64,000 nt of DNA from Pyrenopolyporus hunteri (lineage: Eukaryota; Ascomycota; Sordariomycetes; Xylariales; Hypoxylaceae): assembly GCA_902806595.1 (NCBI GenBank), contig CADCXC010000001.1, forward strand, positions 682,001 to 746,000. Direction: 5' to 3'. Each line of letters opens with the position of its first letter. Position 1 is the stretch's first letter. The translations under genes and the position numbers were made by a program. The notes under the pieces were generated by a model. That model did not search any database and was not told the DNA's origin. It worked only from the letters and a program-made list of their open reading frames with translations. Below are positions 47,624-60,000 of the stretch, in pieces.

Positions 47624-47694
47624 GGCCATATTCCGGATAGATGCCCAAGTACCTAGGGAACCAGGTAATAATAGGTTCCTGGGCAAATATGGCC
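47624..47694. repeat. Imperfect inverted repeat (bulged hairpin)
   Basis: GGCCATATT (47624-47632), GCCCA (47643-47647) and GGGAACC (47656-47662) are matched in reverse order by GGTTCC (47674-47679), TGGGC (47680-47684) and AATATGGCC (47686-47694). The left arm carries two extra segments of about nine bases. A small mobile-element relic or a structured RNA are both possible. Confidence 0.6.
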
Positions 47695-48879
47695 ATTATT
47701 TAAGTTCTCCGTAAGGAGTTATTAGGGCGAGGACACGCGAGACATCGTCTCTTCGCCTTATCCTTTGTGTATACTTAGGCCTCCAATCAGGTATAATACA
47801 ACTTGACCTCGTTCGATAGCCATTATCGAATTCCCTCCGACTTACGGTCAAGAGTACACGAGGCTCGTATACCCCCTCATCTTTAATTACCTAGACGGTT
47901 AATGGATATTGTACATAGTGACGACTATGGGGTTTGCTAGCTGTTTGATAGGAACGCATCAGTTCAGCGGTCAAGTATAGAGGATATTAAGTTGTAGAGT
48001 TGACCAAGGTTTATGAAACATCTCCTGGCTCTTAACCTATATAGAGATACGTGATCTCTTGCCCATATCCTATACGTCTGCTTAGGTTTATATCCTAACC
48101 GGGGGAAGCCGGTTAGGCGTTCGTACACGATGAATGTGTTTCCCCTGCCACAATGATTAGTATTATAGTATTATTTGACAATGATCTCAGATATCAGTGA
48201 AGACCTTTCTAGTTCCAAAAAGAATAGTCATTTACCTATCCGAGGTTTATAACACAAAACAGACCCCGAACGAGCCGCGATGACATTGCGGATGACTTAT
48301 CTGAGGAAATATGAGGGCCGAGTCTCGATCGTTACGAGGACGAACCGGGGAGCGTGGGATTGAGCAGAAGGTGAGTAGGAGACGTCCGCGGGAAATAGAT
48401 CATTGTAACGAACCGCGTTGGCAACCATCAAGGCGGCGCTGTCCCTTGCCAAGGGCGCTCATATAAGTAGGTATTATAGGGATATATGAAGTGTTATGGG
48501 ACTGGCCAAAACGGGTTGATATTATTTCCACAGCAGGGGTGAATCATACGTCACGGGTATATTAGTCAGGTAAAGCTAAGAACCGTATGAGCCTTGCGAG
48601 GTCGTGGTCGCCGCGATCGATAGACGCCCTCACCGGCCAAGTGGTAACGGATCGTACGTCCATAAGGGCAATTGGGAATAGAGGTAAGGGGCTCATGACT
48701 CCATTACTATGTACGGCATGAACGCAGCACCCAAAAGGGGATAGAAATCGAGAGGCTTCGGCCGTCATCTATAGATGGAGTCGCCATCATCACACGCATC
48801 TCGGGTGTAATCTTTACAAAAAAAAAAAAAAAAAACTTTAGATTGCCCGGACGCCTTGCCAATATAAAAAAACGAAACG

Positions 48880-50350
48880 TTACCGAGTTGCCTCGACAGC
48901 CTGCTCTAATATATTTAACCCGCTTTCGATTTCTTCCTCGCTGATGGTGAGAGGTGGAACGAATCTGAGCGTGTTAGTCCCGCAAGTGATCACCAACAAC
49001 CCCCTCTCCCGAGCAGCCTTTACTATCGGCGACGGATCTTGAGTCAACTGCAAGCCGAGAATCAATCCTTTACCGCGAATCTCGGTAATTAAATCGGGAT
49101 ACCGTTCCCGCATGCGCTCAAACTTCTCTACGAAGATCTTGGACTTGGAGAGAACTTCTTGCTGCAGCTTCCGATCCGAGAGCTGCGAGACTATGTAGTG
49201 GGCTAGGCGGCAGGCCATGGGGTTGCCGCCGAAGGTGGTGCCGTGGTCCCCGATCTTGATCTTCTCGCCGACGTGCTTGTTGACCATGGCAGCACCGATG
49301 GGAAAGCCGTTGCCGAGCGCCTTTGCCGTGGTGAGGATATCGGGATGCGCCTCCTTGGGCAGGTGGCCGTGGGCCCAGAGAGTACCAGTCCTCGAAAGGC
49401 CACACTGGATCTCGTCGTAAACCAGAACAGCTCCTACCTCGCGACAACGCTTCGCGAGAGCGATGAGGAATTCGTCGCTGGCGACGTTGACACCACCCTC
49501 CCCCTGGATGGGTTCGATTATCACGCCGCACGTCTTGCCCGTCACCAGCCCGTCGATCGCTCCGACGTCGTTGTACGTCCCATACCTGAAGCCCGGCAGC
49601 ATCGGCGCGAAGGGTTCCTGGTACTTGGGGTTTGGCGTCGCGGAGAGGCTGCCCATCGTACGTCCGTGGAACGAGTTGCGAAAGGAGACGAACTCGTGCT
49701 TCGTGCCCGCGGGGTCTAGCACCTTGCCAACTTTCCGGGAAAACTTAATGGCGGCCTCGTTCGCCTCGGAACCGGAGTTGCACACGAACACCGCCGCGGC
49801 GTCGTGCATGGCGCCTGATGCGACCGTCTTCTCCACCAGAAGACGAGAAAGCAACCCGGTCCAGGGGTTGTGGTAGAGGTTGGAAGCGTGCCATAGCTTT
49901 TTCGCCTGGAGCAAGAAAGCTAAGTTTCGGTGCGCGACGCAAAGGGATAAGGATAGGGATGGGGATAGGGATAGGGATAGGGAATGACGGATGGTTGCCT
50001 ACCTGATCCGCGATGAGCTCTGCTAGTTCAGGGGGGCTGTGTCCGAGCGCATTGACGGCGATGCCGGCCGTGAAGTCCAGATACTTCCGCTGCTCCAGAT
50101 CCCACAGATAGGAGCCCTCGCCCCTAACGAATACGGGAGACGGCCTGGCGTACGTCGACACCATGAATCCGGAGAACTCTTTTACTAAAGATCCGCTCGC
50201 CGAATCCTCCGGGGGGTCGGGGTTAGGTAGGGAGGCGTCGCGGGAGGCGGGCTCTTGGCCATTTTGCGACGCATTCGACACCGTCGCCTGTGAGGAGAAA
50301 CATCGCCCTCTAGCGGCCACCAGTCGCCGGACAGGCAATCGGAAAGCCAT
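48880..50350 (-). CDS. ARG8: Acetylornithine aminotransferase, mitochondrial
   Basis: Two exons, 50350-50003 and 49905-48880, phase 0 join over a 97-nt intron, give 457 residues. The first residues, MAFRLPVRRLVAARGRCFSS, form a mitochondrial presequence. Class-III aminotransferase landmarks follow: YLDFTAGIAVNALGHSPPEL, VFVCNSGSEANEAAIKFSRK, SFHGRTMGSLSAT, VIIEPIQGEGGVN, LVYDEIQCGLSRTGTLWAHG and TTAKALGNGFPIG, where Lys311 is the pyridoxal-phosphate lysine. The enzyme converts N-acetylglutamate semialdehyde to N-acetylornithine in arginine synthesis. The frame is open further upstream to another Met (50515), but the presequence and Kozak context favour 50350. The intron is filled by GGGATA repeats. 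Confidence 0.95.
49944..49984. repeat. GGGATA repeat inside the ARG8 intron
   Basis: Six or seven imperfect GGGATA units between the donor and the acceptor. Runs of three or four G at regular spacing could form a G-quadruplex on the + strand, which is the template strand for ARG8. Confidence 0.85.
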
Positions 50351-52340
50351 ACCACGAGTCCTCTGGTCGGGTCGGGTCGGGTCGGGTCGATACGGATTGG
50401 GGATCCACCTACGTAGAGAAGGGAGGAGGGCGAGATTTGGGACAAGCAGCCCGTCGAAACTGAACTGACCTGGCCTTGGATAAATACCGATGAAGCTCGG
50501 GTTGGAGAGACTCATCCCGCTAAAAAATGATTCGTAGATGTCGGCTTATCGATAAAAGCTAGCCTAAATGTCTCCGATCTCGCATTGGGGTAGGTACCAT
50601 CTTTACCACCTTACTACCTATAGTAGGAGGTTAGATGGGAAGCAGCAGGTTAAGATCTGTGTAAGATCTGTACATAGGTACCTGTAGGGGTGCGGTACCT
50701 CTTATACCTCTTATTAAATCGTGGAGGGTTTATGTCGCGACTTTCCGTTCTCCGTTGCTAAACGGCCGTTCCCCTTCCACTGCCTCATCATGACCTCGGA
50801 ATTGTCGAATAAAATGTCGCGCGGTCTTTTAGTAGGCTTATTGATCTTCGCGACCTTGCCGGTCTTCTCGGGATTTCGAGAAACTAGATTACCCTAACCA
50901 CCAAAAAGGGCAGAAGAAAAAGGGAAAAAGGGGAAAATTAGACGGACTATTTCAGAGAGAATATATCGTATTTAACAGCCCCGGAAGGCGCCGCAAGAGT
51001 CCGGGTTTCGCATAACGCAGCTTGACGCTTCGATTACGATGGTTAACGGCCAAGATACTTCGCGGCTGTTCGCGGTTTAATCTTGTAGTCTTGCAATCCC
51101 GCAATTTTGCTGGCCCGTCGCCGTCGCCGTCGGCTCATCTAGGTACGTTTTCGGTGAAGATACCCATTACCTATTGACTTACCTCTACTCCGCCCAACTC
51201 GTCAGCTTGGCTCACACGGACGCGGTAAGCCTCACAGGCGGTCACATGCGATTCCTTCCAACCGCCTTTATCCAAGGCTCTTACAAAAATAATGCGCACT
51301 TATATAGGTATATACATAGGTATATACCTACCTACATACCTATATAATACCTATGATCGAGGAACTCAACAGGGACGAATACGAGTACCTTACATCAGGT
51401 ACCTACATGTGCCTTTACACAGCAATGGATGGCCCATGACACGTGCTTCTCCAAATCTCCAACACGGGGGGCTACCTACCACTACTAACAGGCGCGTAGA
51501 CCCTGGCTGAGCCCACCCCGGACTCCACGGGTCTCAAGGATGTGGGGGATCTCGAAATACCTAATCCGTATACTTACCTACGCTACATGTAAGTACCTAG
51601 GTACGCATTCACATACCTGCCTTGGTATATATACATCGGCTAGCGCCCCCGGGTCGACTTTCACATGCCAGACTCGCGTGTGTAGGTTCTACGTTCTCGC
51701 CCCAAACGTCACCAGAGGAAAAGCCGACAGGCTCCATGTTCCATCCCCAGACCATTCACGAGCTTCCAATTTCATATCTTACCCCGTCGGCTTAGCCACA
51801 AACCCACCGGCGCTTCTCTTCTGACTGACCTACCTAGTTGCTTGCTCTCGTTTTTACGTACCTACACGCATATATAATTCTCTAGCCTTACCGTAGTACG
51901 TCACGGATTTATTTCTACTCTATGCTTCCGACTTGGTCTTGGACTGTGTCAGCTTCGCCATCCGAACTCTCCGTCCCACGCCACGTGCTACGTGCTACGT
52001 ACTACTCCTGCTACTCCTGCTCCCGCTACCTAGTTACCCATTAATCCCAGCTCGGTCTTCCTTGGCAGCAGATCGTTTCGAGGAACCTGTGCTGAATTCA
52101 TTTCACGTGCTGTATCACCTCGCCAGAGTAATCCGACCAGATAGTCTAGGTCTAGATTGTTCCCCCGTTGCTCTTCTCTCTCGCCTACCTAGCATTACTT
52201 ACGTGACCCAAGCATCTACCATAGGAGGTAGTTATGTCGAGCATCGTACCTTAAGAGTGCCATACTTATAGCTCCTTGAAAGCCTCGATCCCACCAACTC
52301 CCCCTTTCCCGATGTTGAGTGCAGGCTCCTACCGCACAGC
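50351..52340. other. Divergent promoter region of ARG8 and the hydrolase gene
   Basis: 2.0 kb without a supportable gene. It holds an ACCT/AGGT cluster at 51298-51350 and TATA-like stretches. A TGAC-containing Gcn4-like site could not be confirmed by eye. Confidence 0.5.
50366..50389. repeat. (GTCGG)n repeat in the ARG8 leader
   Basis: About five tandem pentamers starting 16 bases upstream of the ARG8 ATG; on the sense strand they read CCGAC. Confidence 0.85.
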
Positions 52341-54600
52341 ATGATTGACCACGTCCTCGGCAAACCTTCCGTAAAGTCGCGTAGGCTCCAGGTGCTTGCC
52401 GTGCTAGCGTTCTGGTCCTTCTATCTATTCAAGTAAGAGCGGCGGTAAACCCAGCCCTGACACGCGTAGCAAATCGTCTCGCTAACTATAGCACAGAGGC
52501 AATCGACATGGCCCGCCGCTTGCTCGGTATTTGTCCCGGATCTCCTCGAGGGTCCTGACGACGTGGCAAACCGTCGTCTTAACCATGATGTATCTCTACG
52601 CCGCTCGAAACTTCAGCACCCTCGTCGGCCTCGCCAGCCCGGAGCCGATGGCAAACATGTACGATGCAAAATACTTCCGCGCAACCTGGGTACTGACTGC
52701 GCTCGACGCGGGCTTTTGGACGGCCATGAAGATCCGGAAGAAGTGGATACGAGACATAGCTAGCCTGGTCTTCTCCCTCTTCTACCTGGTGGCGGCGGAA
52801 CGCGCGGACGAGAAGGTCAGGAAAGTCAGGGGCGCGCTGACCATCGATCACCTGCGGGTTAGCTGGAACAAGGGGACGACGCCGTACCTGCAGGCCGTCC
52901 AGAACCTGATGCGGCCCCGCTTCACGCGGTGGCCTCCGCGGGCGATCCGCATCCCCCGACCTAGCACGAGCGACTACAAGGAACCCGTCTCCGGTTGGCT
53001 ATATTACGACGGGCCTGTCTCGGACTTGGAACACATCAACAAGATGATCCTAGATATCCCCGGGGGCGGCTTCGTTGCCATGGACCCGCGATGCAACGAC
53101 GACAAGCTCTTCGCGTGGGCCGGGAAGACGGGCCTTCCGGTACTTAGCCTCGATTACAAGAAGGCCCCGGAGTTCCCGTACCCCTACGCCCTCAACGAAT
53201 GCTTCGACGTGTATACGACCATCGTCAGGAGCAAGGGGCGCTGCGTAGGAATGTCCGGGGCGGAGATCCCGAAGGTTGTGGTAACCGGCGACAGCGCCGG
53301 CGGCAACCTCGCGACGGCTATGACTCTGATGATAATCGAGAGCGCCACCGGCAGGCGCCGGTCCCTGATCCAATCGGAGCTGCCCCGTCCCGTAGGTCTC
53401 GTGCTCTTGTACCCCGGCCTGGACATGAACATCGGCAACTGGATGTCCGACGAGCAGATGTCTCTCATCAAGGACCGGCGGACGCGGGTGACGAACAAGG
53501 ACTACCTGCGTCGGAAGAACATGCAGTACAACGACCTGGTCGGCACGCCCCACCAGTCCGACGACGAGGACGAGGAGCTCCCCGGACCGGCGTCCGAGAC
53601 TGGGCCGACCAAGTTGGGCGTGGACGGGGACGACGGCGGACTCCGCAGCCCCCAGCCCGAATACTCCCACGCCAACCGCCAGGCTTGGGCAAAGCCCTCC
53701 CAGCCCCCGGTCTCGGCCTCGAACTCGGATTCCAAGTCCATGTCCCACAGACCCGAGCCGATGCGGACGCGCTTGGCCATGGCGTCCATGATCTCTTACT
53801 TCAACGACCGCGTCCTGACCCCCGAGATGATGCGCGCGATGATAATCCTGTACGTCGGGCCCCACAACCGGCCCGATTTCTCCCAGGACTATCTCTTGTC
53901 CCCCATCTTAGCCCCCGATTTTCTGTTGCAGAAATTCCCCAAGACGTACTTCCTGACCGGCGAGCGCGATCCTCTAGTGGACGACACGGTGATCTTCGCC
54001 GGCCGCCTACGCCGCGTTAAGCAAGCCTTCCATTCGCGGCGCAGCTCTCAGGGTATGGGAGACCTGGACGATATCACGGACTTCGACGAGAAGGACGCGG
54101 CGGAGGTTGTCCTGATCCCCGGAATCAGCCACGGCTTCACGCAGTTTCCGTCGCTTTACCCGCCTGCGTGGAAGCTGATCGACCGCTGCGCGCGGTGGGC
54201 GGTAGATCTGCTCAACACCGCAGAGGCCCGCACGAGGCGGGAACAGCAGCAGCAGCAGCAACAAAAACAACAACAACGTGGGCGACCGCAGCGCCATCAC
54301 GCGCGGGCCGCCGAATCCAGCGGCGACGAAGATCGGCCGCTCGAGATAAATATGACCAAGATGCGATCCCGGGCCGTCACCAACGGGCCCAAGACGAAGC
54401 CAGACAGCCCGGAACGAGACGAACAGGCAGCCGGCGCCGAAAAGCCGAATGGAAACTCGAAGAAGAAGAGGTCCAACGGCCGAACCGGATTCGGACAGAA
54501 ATCTAAGAGCATCGTTAAGCTAGATAGCTCGGATGACCTCCTCGGCCGACGCATGCAGGGGCTCGCTGGTCCCTTGACGGGAGCGCACGAGGAAGACTAA
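52341..54600 (+). CDS. Alpha/beta hydrolase, hormone-sensitive-lipase type, membrane-anchored
   Basis: Two exons, 52341-52432 and 52497-54600, phase 2 join with a GCTAACTATAG branch/acceptor region, give 731 residues. Hydrophobic segments lie near residues 19-30 (VLAVLAFWSFYLF) and around 50-65, so the N-terminus is probably a membrane anchor. The hydrolase core has IPGGGF (residues 218-223) where HSL-family enzymes carry HGGG, the nucleophile elbow GDSAGGN (Ser297), the acid ERDPLVDD (Asp522) and ISHGF (His576). A long insertion (about residues 385-450) and the C-terminal 130 residues are disordered and basic, with a short Gln run. Likely a lipid or ester hydrolase of the ER or lipid droplets; the substrate is unknown. 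Confidence 0.87.
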
Positions 54601-56144
54601 AGCGCTATTTTAGTGGTAATGTTGACAGACTTAGCCTTAGATTACTATATTGCGAAAGGTCAGCGGGGTTTCGACTTTTTCGAGAGATAGGGGTTGAGTC
54701 GTCACTGCTCAGGGGTAAGCACGCCAGCGCGCGCAGAGCCCGCAACTTCAAATCGATGCCCACCTGCTCGGAGGTCCCTAGTTCGGACACAGAGAGGAAT
54801 AACATGTGCCCATAACTTACCAGCATATTATAGATCACAGGCTTCTAATTATCCAATTCCGGATACCTAATCAAAATTCGGGTTTCATTAATTTGGCGTC
54901 TTACGAGTACCCATACAAGTCCATACCTGGGTACCTGGGTATTAAAGCAGCACGTACGTCTATTAGGTACTCGGGTCGAGGGTTGGGCAAGCCCGCTCAG
55001 CTTCGCCCTGGTTGTATAAGGGTGTAGACGCCCGTCTAGAGCCTGCTCCTATACGTCTGCCCTTACCTAGGCAAGGTATGTACCTAGGTAGGTAGTTACC
55101 TATAAGCCCCTGCGGCCTTGATTTCATTCAGCCCATTACCGTGTCCTACCTGGCCGCCCTCAAAGCTACCTACCAGGTACCTATGTAGGTTAGTAGGCAT
55201 ATAGTAGCCTCTCCTGAACGCGTTCGACATACATAACTCCAAGCACCTAAAGCGGGTTCCGGATTCATTCTATACGTCGCTTGATTACAGCTAGACGATC
55301 CCTACCAATGTTGTATATCCCCTGCAGCGGAATCCGGCAACAATGAAACCAAGACGGGACGCGACTATAGTCGGCGACCATATCTGTCATGTTAAAGGCC
55401 GAGCGGCTGGCTGAGGAACGGTTCACCAAAAAGCAGCCAACCCCGAGAAAGAAAATTCGGCGACTCAAGTAATTGCCATGCGGAGAGAGGAACCAGACAC
55501 GTCATTCTCTACCTGCACCTTTACCTGCGACCAATAGTTGAGAGCACCGAAATGACAATCAAACGAGCTGAGCCAACGGTAAGCGGGTTAAGCACATCAA
55601 CCTTGGTGACAATAAAGGTTATAAGTCGCCGAAAACAAAATCTCGAGCCAATAGGTATAGAAATATCCCGAGTGCCTAGGTACCTAGGTAGGTAGGTAGC
55701 TGGGGGGAGGTGTCCTTATCTACAACACACCCGACGTATTCTGTTAGCTCGATAAATTCTTTCCAAGGGCCCGCCCCGGGACCCCATCGTTCCCTCAACG
55801 GCGAAGAAATCGCTACGGAGAGAAACCTACCCTCCGGAGAAGTAGAGAAGGAACTTTAGCTAACCCTAATAGTGGGCGTCACCTAGGCTCACCAAAGGAC
55901 CCGTTAGAAAACACCGGGCCCGTAGGGCTTCGCGTTCACGCGAAGGGGCGACATTCGCGCGGCTCCTCATCTTGGGTCGTAGCTATGCGCATGAGGCGAT
56001 TCTGAGATTGTTAAAAGACACCTCAACTCGTGCATCTCACCAGTGAGAGGATTTGAAAGGTATTATATGCCTGGTGCAAATTTCAACGGGGATCCAACAG
56101 CCCATCCTAGACAAGCGGCAACGTGATCCAGGGTAAGGCGGACG
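54601..56144. other. Spacer between the hydrolase and the orphan coiled-coil gene
   Basis: No supportable gene. AGGT/ACCT clusters at 55060-55100 and 55672-55702. Confidence 0.5.
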
Positions 56145-57003
56145 ATGGAAACCAGGGGATATACCAAACTAGATCGAGCAAGTATCTTGGAAACACTGGA
56201 GTCACGGCTGTCAGAAAGCCAAAGTTCGCAGCACGGGCCCCAAGTACAGCTCTTTCGCGTCGATCCGCCACCCAAGTCAGCCGCGTCAACGTTCGTGATG
56301 CCGCGCTGGAGATCAAGCGAGGGGCTCCATCGTACGTATCAGCCTTTAACTACCACGTCGAAAATGAGAGGCGTTTCTCACCTATTATGCCCTAGGAGAA
56401 GAGCTAGCGGAAGATACCCCCTTAGTAACTCCTACGGAGGACCTTATACAACTATACAACATGCGGATTCAGATTATGCAACGTATCATCGATCAACTCC
56501 GCGTGGCCGGAAAGGAATGCGAGCGCTGGGAAGATGATGCGAGAAGAGCGCGCGAGGAGCTAGGGAAGGCGAAGCAAAAAATCTCCACGCTCGAAGATGA
56601 TCTAGAGCAGACTCAAGAGAGGTTAAGGAGCATCGTCGAGGAACGCGACACGCCCACCGCAATTACAAGCGGGGAACGGCAACGTAAGACGATCGAGGCC
56701 GCTGGTGTGGGCCTCGCAAAATGCCTCGCCGATCTAGAGGCGCAAGGCCACGCCGGCAACGATATCATTCGCCTCCACCACATCGCCTGGGGCACCGAGT
56801 CAATCAACGACGCCCTTCTTGAGCGGCGCCTCGTAGACTGCGCCGCGCAGAGCTCCAGCATCCTCGCTACTCGCGACTTTGTCGGCCGTAGCACGGGACC
56901 TGGCCAGAGGAAGACGCTGATCATCGCGTACTCGGTGCCCCCTACTTCTCCGATGCGGTGGCTTATCATCGACGAAGGCCACGAAGGGAGATTTGACGTA
57001 TGA
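56145..57003 (+). CDS. Orphan coiled-coil protein
   Basis: Two exons, 56145-56331 and 56396-57003, are joined across a 64-nt intron (GTACGT donor, CCTAG acceptor) at phase 1, giving 264 residues. Neither exon alone forms a sensible protein; the join makes the frame continuous through EELAEDTPLVTPTEDLIQLY. Residues 1-62 are polar, with a helical start (RASILETLESRLSESQSSQ). Residues about 70-150 form a long charged coiled coil (RIIDQLRVAGKECERWEDDA, then EELGKAKQKISTLEDDLEQT). The rest is mixed and ends in MRWLIIDEGHEGRFDV. There is no signal peptide or membrane segment. I recognise no family. It stands alone between two gene-poor stretches, so it may be lineage-specific. Confidence 0.6.
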
Positions 57004-60000
57004 TAGGACCTGAGGGTGCGTTATACGCGAATAGGGGGCCGACGACCACCGGCTGGCTTCGTCGGGGGCAGCTATATTTGGGTGACCCTATGCAATTGCC
57101 CCCGCTCGCCCCGTAGACTCAAAACTCCTGTATTACTAGGCTAATAACATACCTACCTACCTCATTACTCACGGGCGCGGATGATCGTGGTTGAATGTTA
57201 TCTTCCCGCCCTATGTTCCCTCAACTAGGGGTGCAGGAGGACGCTCCCGAACCAGGGCAGTATAAACGAACAAACCCTGCGGTATGCCACGCTGTATGCG
57301 TAGTCGGCGCCTGATGCCTTCCCCCCCCCCCCTTCCGTCATCGCAGCCTGTAATTATTTGGTTTCTAACGGCTCATATGATAACCGTACGAGCTGGAGGT
57401 CATTCAGCAGGGCCGGGGCAATCTTCGTTCGTCTCGTAAGCGCTCTTCTGCACCTACGTTCTCCTTATCATCCCGCCGTCTTAACTGACGCCGACAGGTA
57501 GGTAGGATATATTAAGGTGAAGTTTAACGGCCTGCCTTATAGCACTAGCTAAGTGAGATCGGAGAAGCACACGGATACTTACCTAGGTAGGTATCCTACA
57601 GCATCAAGGATAGGTAAGCAAACACGTATGTATCAATATAGTGCCGCAAAGAGGGCGGTAACTAATGTTGAATTTGATTGTTCGTCCCCACTGGACTAAG
57701 TAAAGGGGACATACGAGGTCTTCCAGTACCAGAGATCCAGGTCTGCGTAGCCCCTAATTGGAGGTGAACGATGACTAAATTCATCAATGTACCCAAATCA
57801 ATAATCTTACCCGTTACGCACATTAATCCAACTGAGGAAGTAGTTCTCGAGAAGGCCAGTTTTTTCTTTACCGAATTTCTATCCTCTTCGGTACCTATCC
57901 CAAAAAGGTTCGCCCTCAACCTTTTGCTATAACGTAGCCATCGGTCATTATCGTACGCCTATGTACCTATTACATATTCCTCAGTGGTATCATATCTATA
58001 TCACAAAGCCGCTGACACGTCGTGTTCCTTTGCCTTCAGCTATCGACTACTGTTCTGGTAGGGCAAGACACCACCTGTGAAAAGGGCCTAGTAATAAGGG
58101 AGTTAGGTATGCCTCCAGACCAACGATCCTGCGCGATCCCAGAAAAGAATGAAGATCCTTAGTAGGTAGGTACCTGGAGGATTATCTATAGATATCAACC
58201 GTACCACCTCTAGAAAATTCGTAAACTTGATTCGGCATACCCTCTATCTTGTAACCTACCTAAGCTAGTACCTACCTAGTATAGTATATAGGAGTTTACA
58301 AGATATCGGTAAATCGTACAAGCTAAGGCTTATGCATTTGTACGCTATAGGGGCAGCCGTGTTACTTTAGATATCTCATTAATCATATCACGATGGGATA
58401 GATGGTTCGGAACCATAGCCACGCTCTCTCGTTTCCTTTCAGCACCGATCGTCTGATATGGGGATCCGTAGCCAGTAGAAGACTACGACTCTATTCTTAC
58501 GGGGGGCTAGATGCTTAGGCCTCGGCCGACTTAGCACAACCGTAAGGGCTACATGGCACTCATTCCATCTTCTTCATTTACCCATGTCGAGCTAATTCTA
58601 CGATCCTTAGATGCGGTCTTAGGCGCAGTGTAACCCGTAACATTGCACCTGGTTATATCATACGTCTTGCCACCGTCGGTCAGCTTCCGTAGGCCCAATA
58701 GCCTCGTGCTTTGAGCTCTTGAGATGTCGCGGCCGAGAGCTATCTGTGTCGAAGAGTACTACGTCTCACAATAGTATCGCACTTTGTTACCCATTTATGG
58801 GATTTGGCGACGCAAAACTTGGGGTTGCCCCGGCTTAGCGTATACTAGGTAGTGGTAAGGGCACGTGAGCTAGGGGTTGAGCGGTAGGATATACGGATTC
58901 AAATTCGTCTGTAGGTATGTAAACTCGTTAGATGACATCTGTTAAGTATAATCCGCATCATTCCTTATAATCCTGCTCTCGTTCTTAGCCGATTGTCGTC
59001 GACCGAGGAACAACAACACGGGGCCCCCGAATAAGGTTAGTCGACGGAATAGCATTAAATCTGGTATACAACATAAGTAAATGCTAGTAGAGCTCTGTCT
59101 AGAAACATGACCCGCGCGGGGGAACATTAGGTATCTAATTGTAGACACCTAGATGAAACGTTTCCTACGAGAAAGTGCTTGGTCTTTTGCAATCACACCC
59201 TAGCCTCCGTGGAGTTGAAAAGGCCGACGCCGGTAGTGAAACGTGTAATGGTAACAGGAGGGAATCAGTATGATCTGTCTCCTTGGGAATGAGTAAAAAT
59301 ACGCTAGGAATAGTGCTAAGCCGACAGGCATTCTCGGCGAGAGAAAATTGTAACCTTGCCGGTTAGTATGCTAGGATTCGCCGCCTGCGCTGGAGAGGTA
59401 GTATGTAGAGAGAGAATTGCTATTTTAAGAAACCTATAACGGACATCTGCATGTGTCGCTTGATCGCCTCGTGTAGGTATTCTCAAAATCTTCGCTCCAC
59501 ACCTTCTAACAAGGCGATACTACATCCATAGATATCCACCGCTACAGCTACTTGAATATACATATTTCTGTGGGGTCGTCGAGGTTCGGTAAGGGCTTAT
59601 CCGAGGATGTGAGTACCGATTTACTGAAGTAGGTAGAACGACAGGCTAACCGTATAACGGCACGCTGTTTTTTGGCAGGGCTGGTTCTCAATAGCGCGTG
59701 GCCGGCCTAGCAGCCTCGCTCGATTTGTTATGGAATCTAGATCCTAGGTAGGTAGGTAGGTGGCGGTATTAAGTTCCTATCGGGCTCGAGGCGCCGCGGT
59801 AGCACCCCGAATATCGAGCTGAACAAAACATCCTGGTAGTCGAACTAGAAAAGAACAACGCAACCCGGCACCCTTGCCGTTTCACGATTCTGCGTCTCGC
59901 AGGAGGGTGTGTAGCGTAGAACTCCTTCCACCATGCATTTACCAATGAGAGGCTCATCGAAGGAATTCCGTCACCTGTCCCCGTCTGCGTCGTCCAACGG

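Larger units (their letters stand above)
36780..48879. other. 12 kb gene-poor region
   Basis: I find no frame here that shows a recognisable domain, codon-like composition over a useful length, or convincing splice structure. The left 250 bases belong to the 5' side of the Ser/Pro-rich gene and include a GCTGTC hexamer run (36829-36866). The rest carries many ACCT/AGGT arrays, homopolymers (37809-37822, 45678-45690, 46517-46531, 48819-48836) and one bulged hairpin (47624-47694). Confidence 0.6.

Noticed and set aside
36780..48879. Possible CRISPR-like arrays from regularly repeated tetranucleotides
   Set aside because: The units are four bases with no unique spacers; this is simple sequence in a eukaryotic genome.
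53050..53865. 271-codon minus-strand and 273-codon alternative-frame ORFs over the hydrolase
   Set aside because: They are shadows of a GC-rich coding exon whose own frame shows the complete hydrolase motif set.
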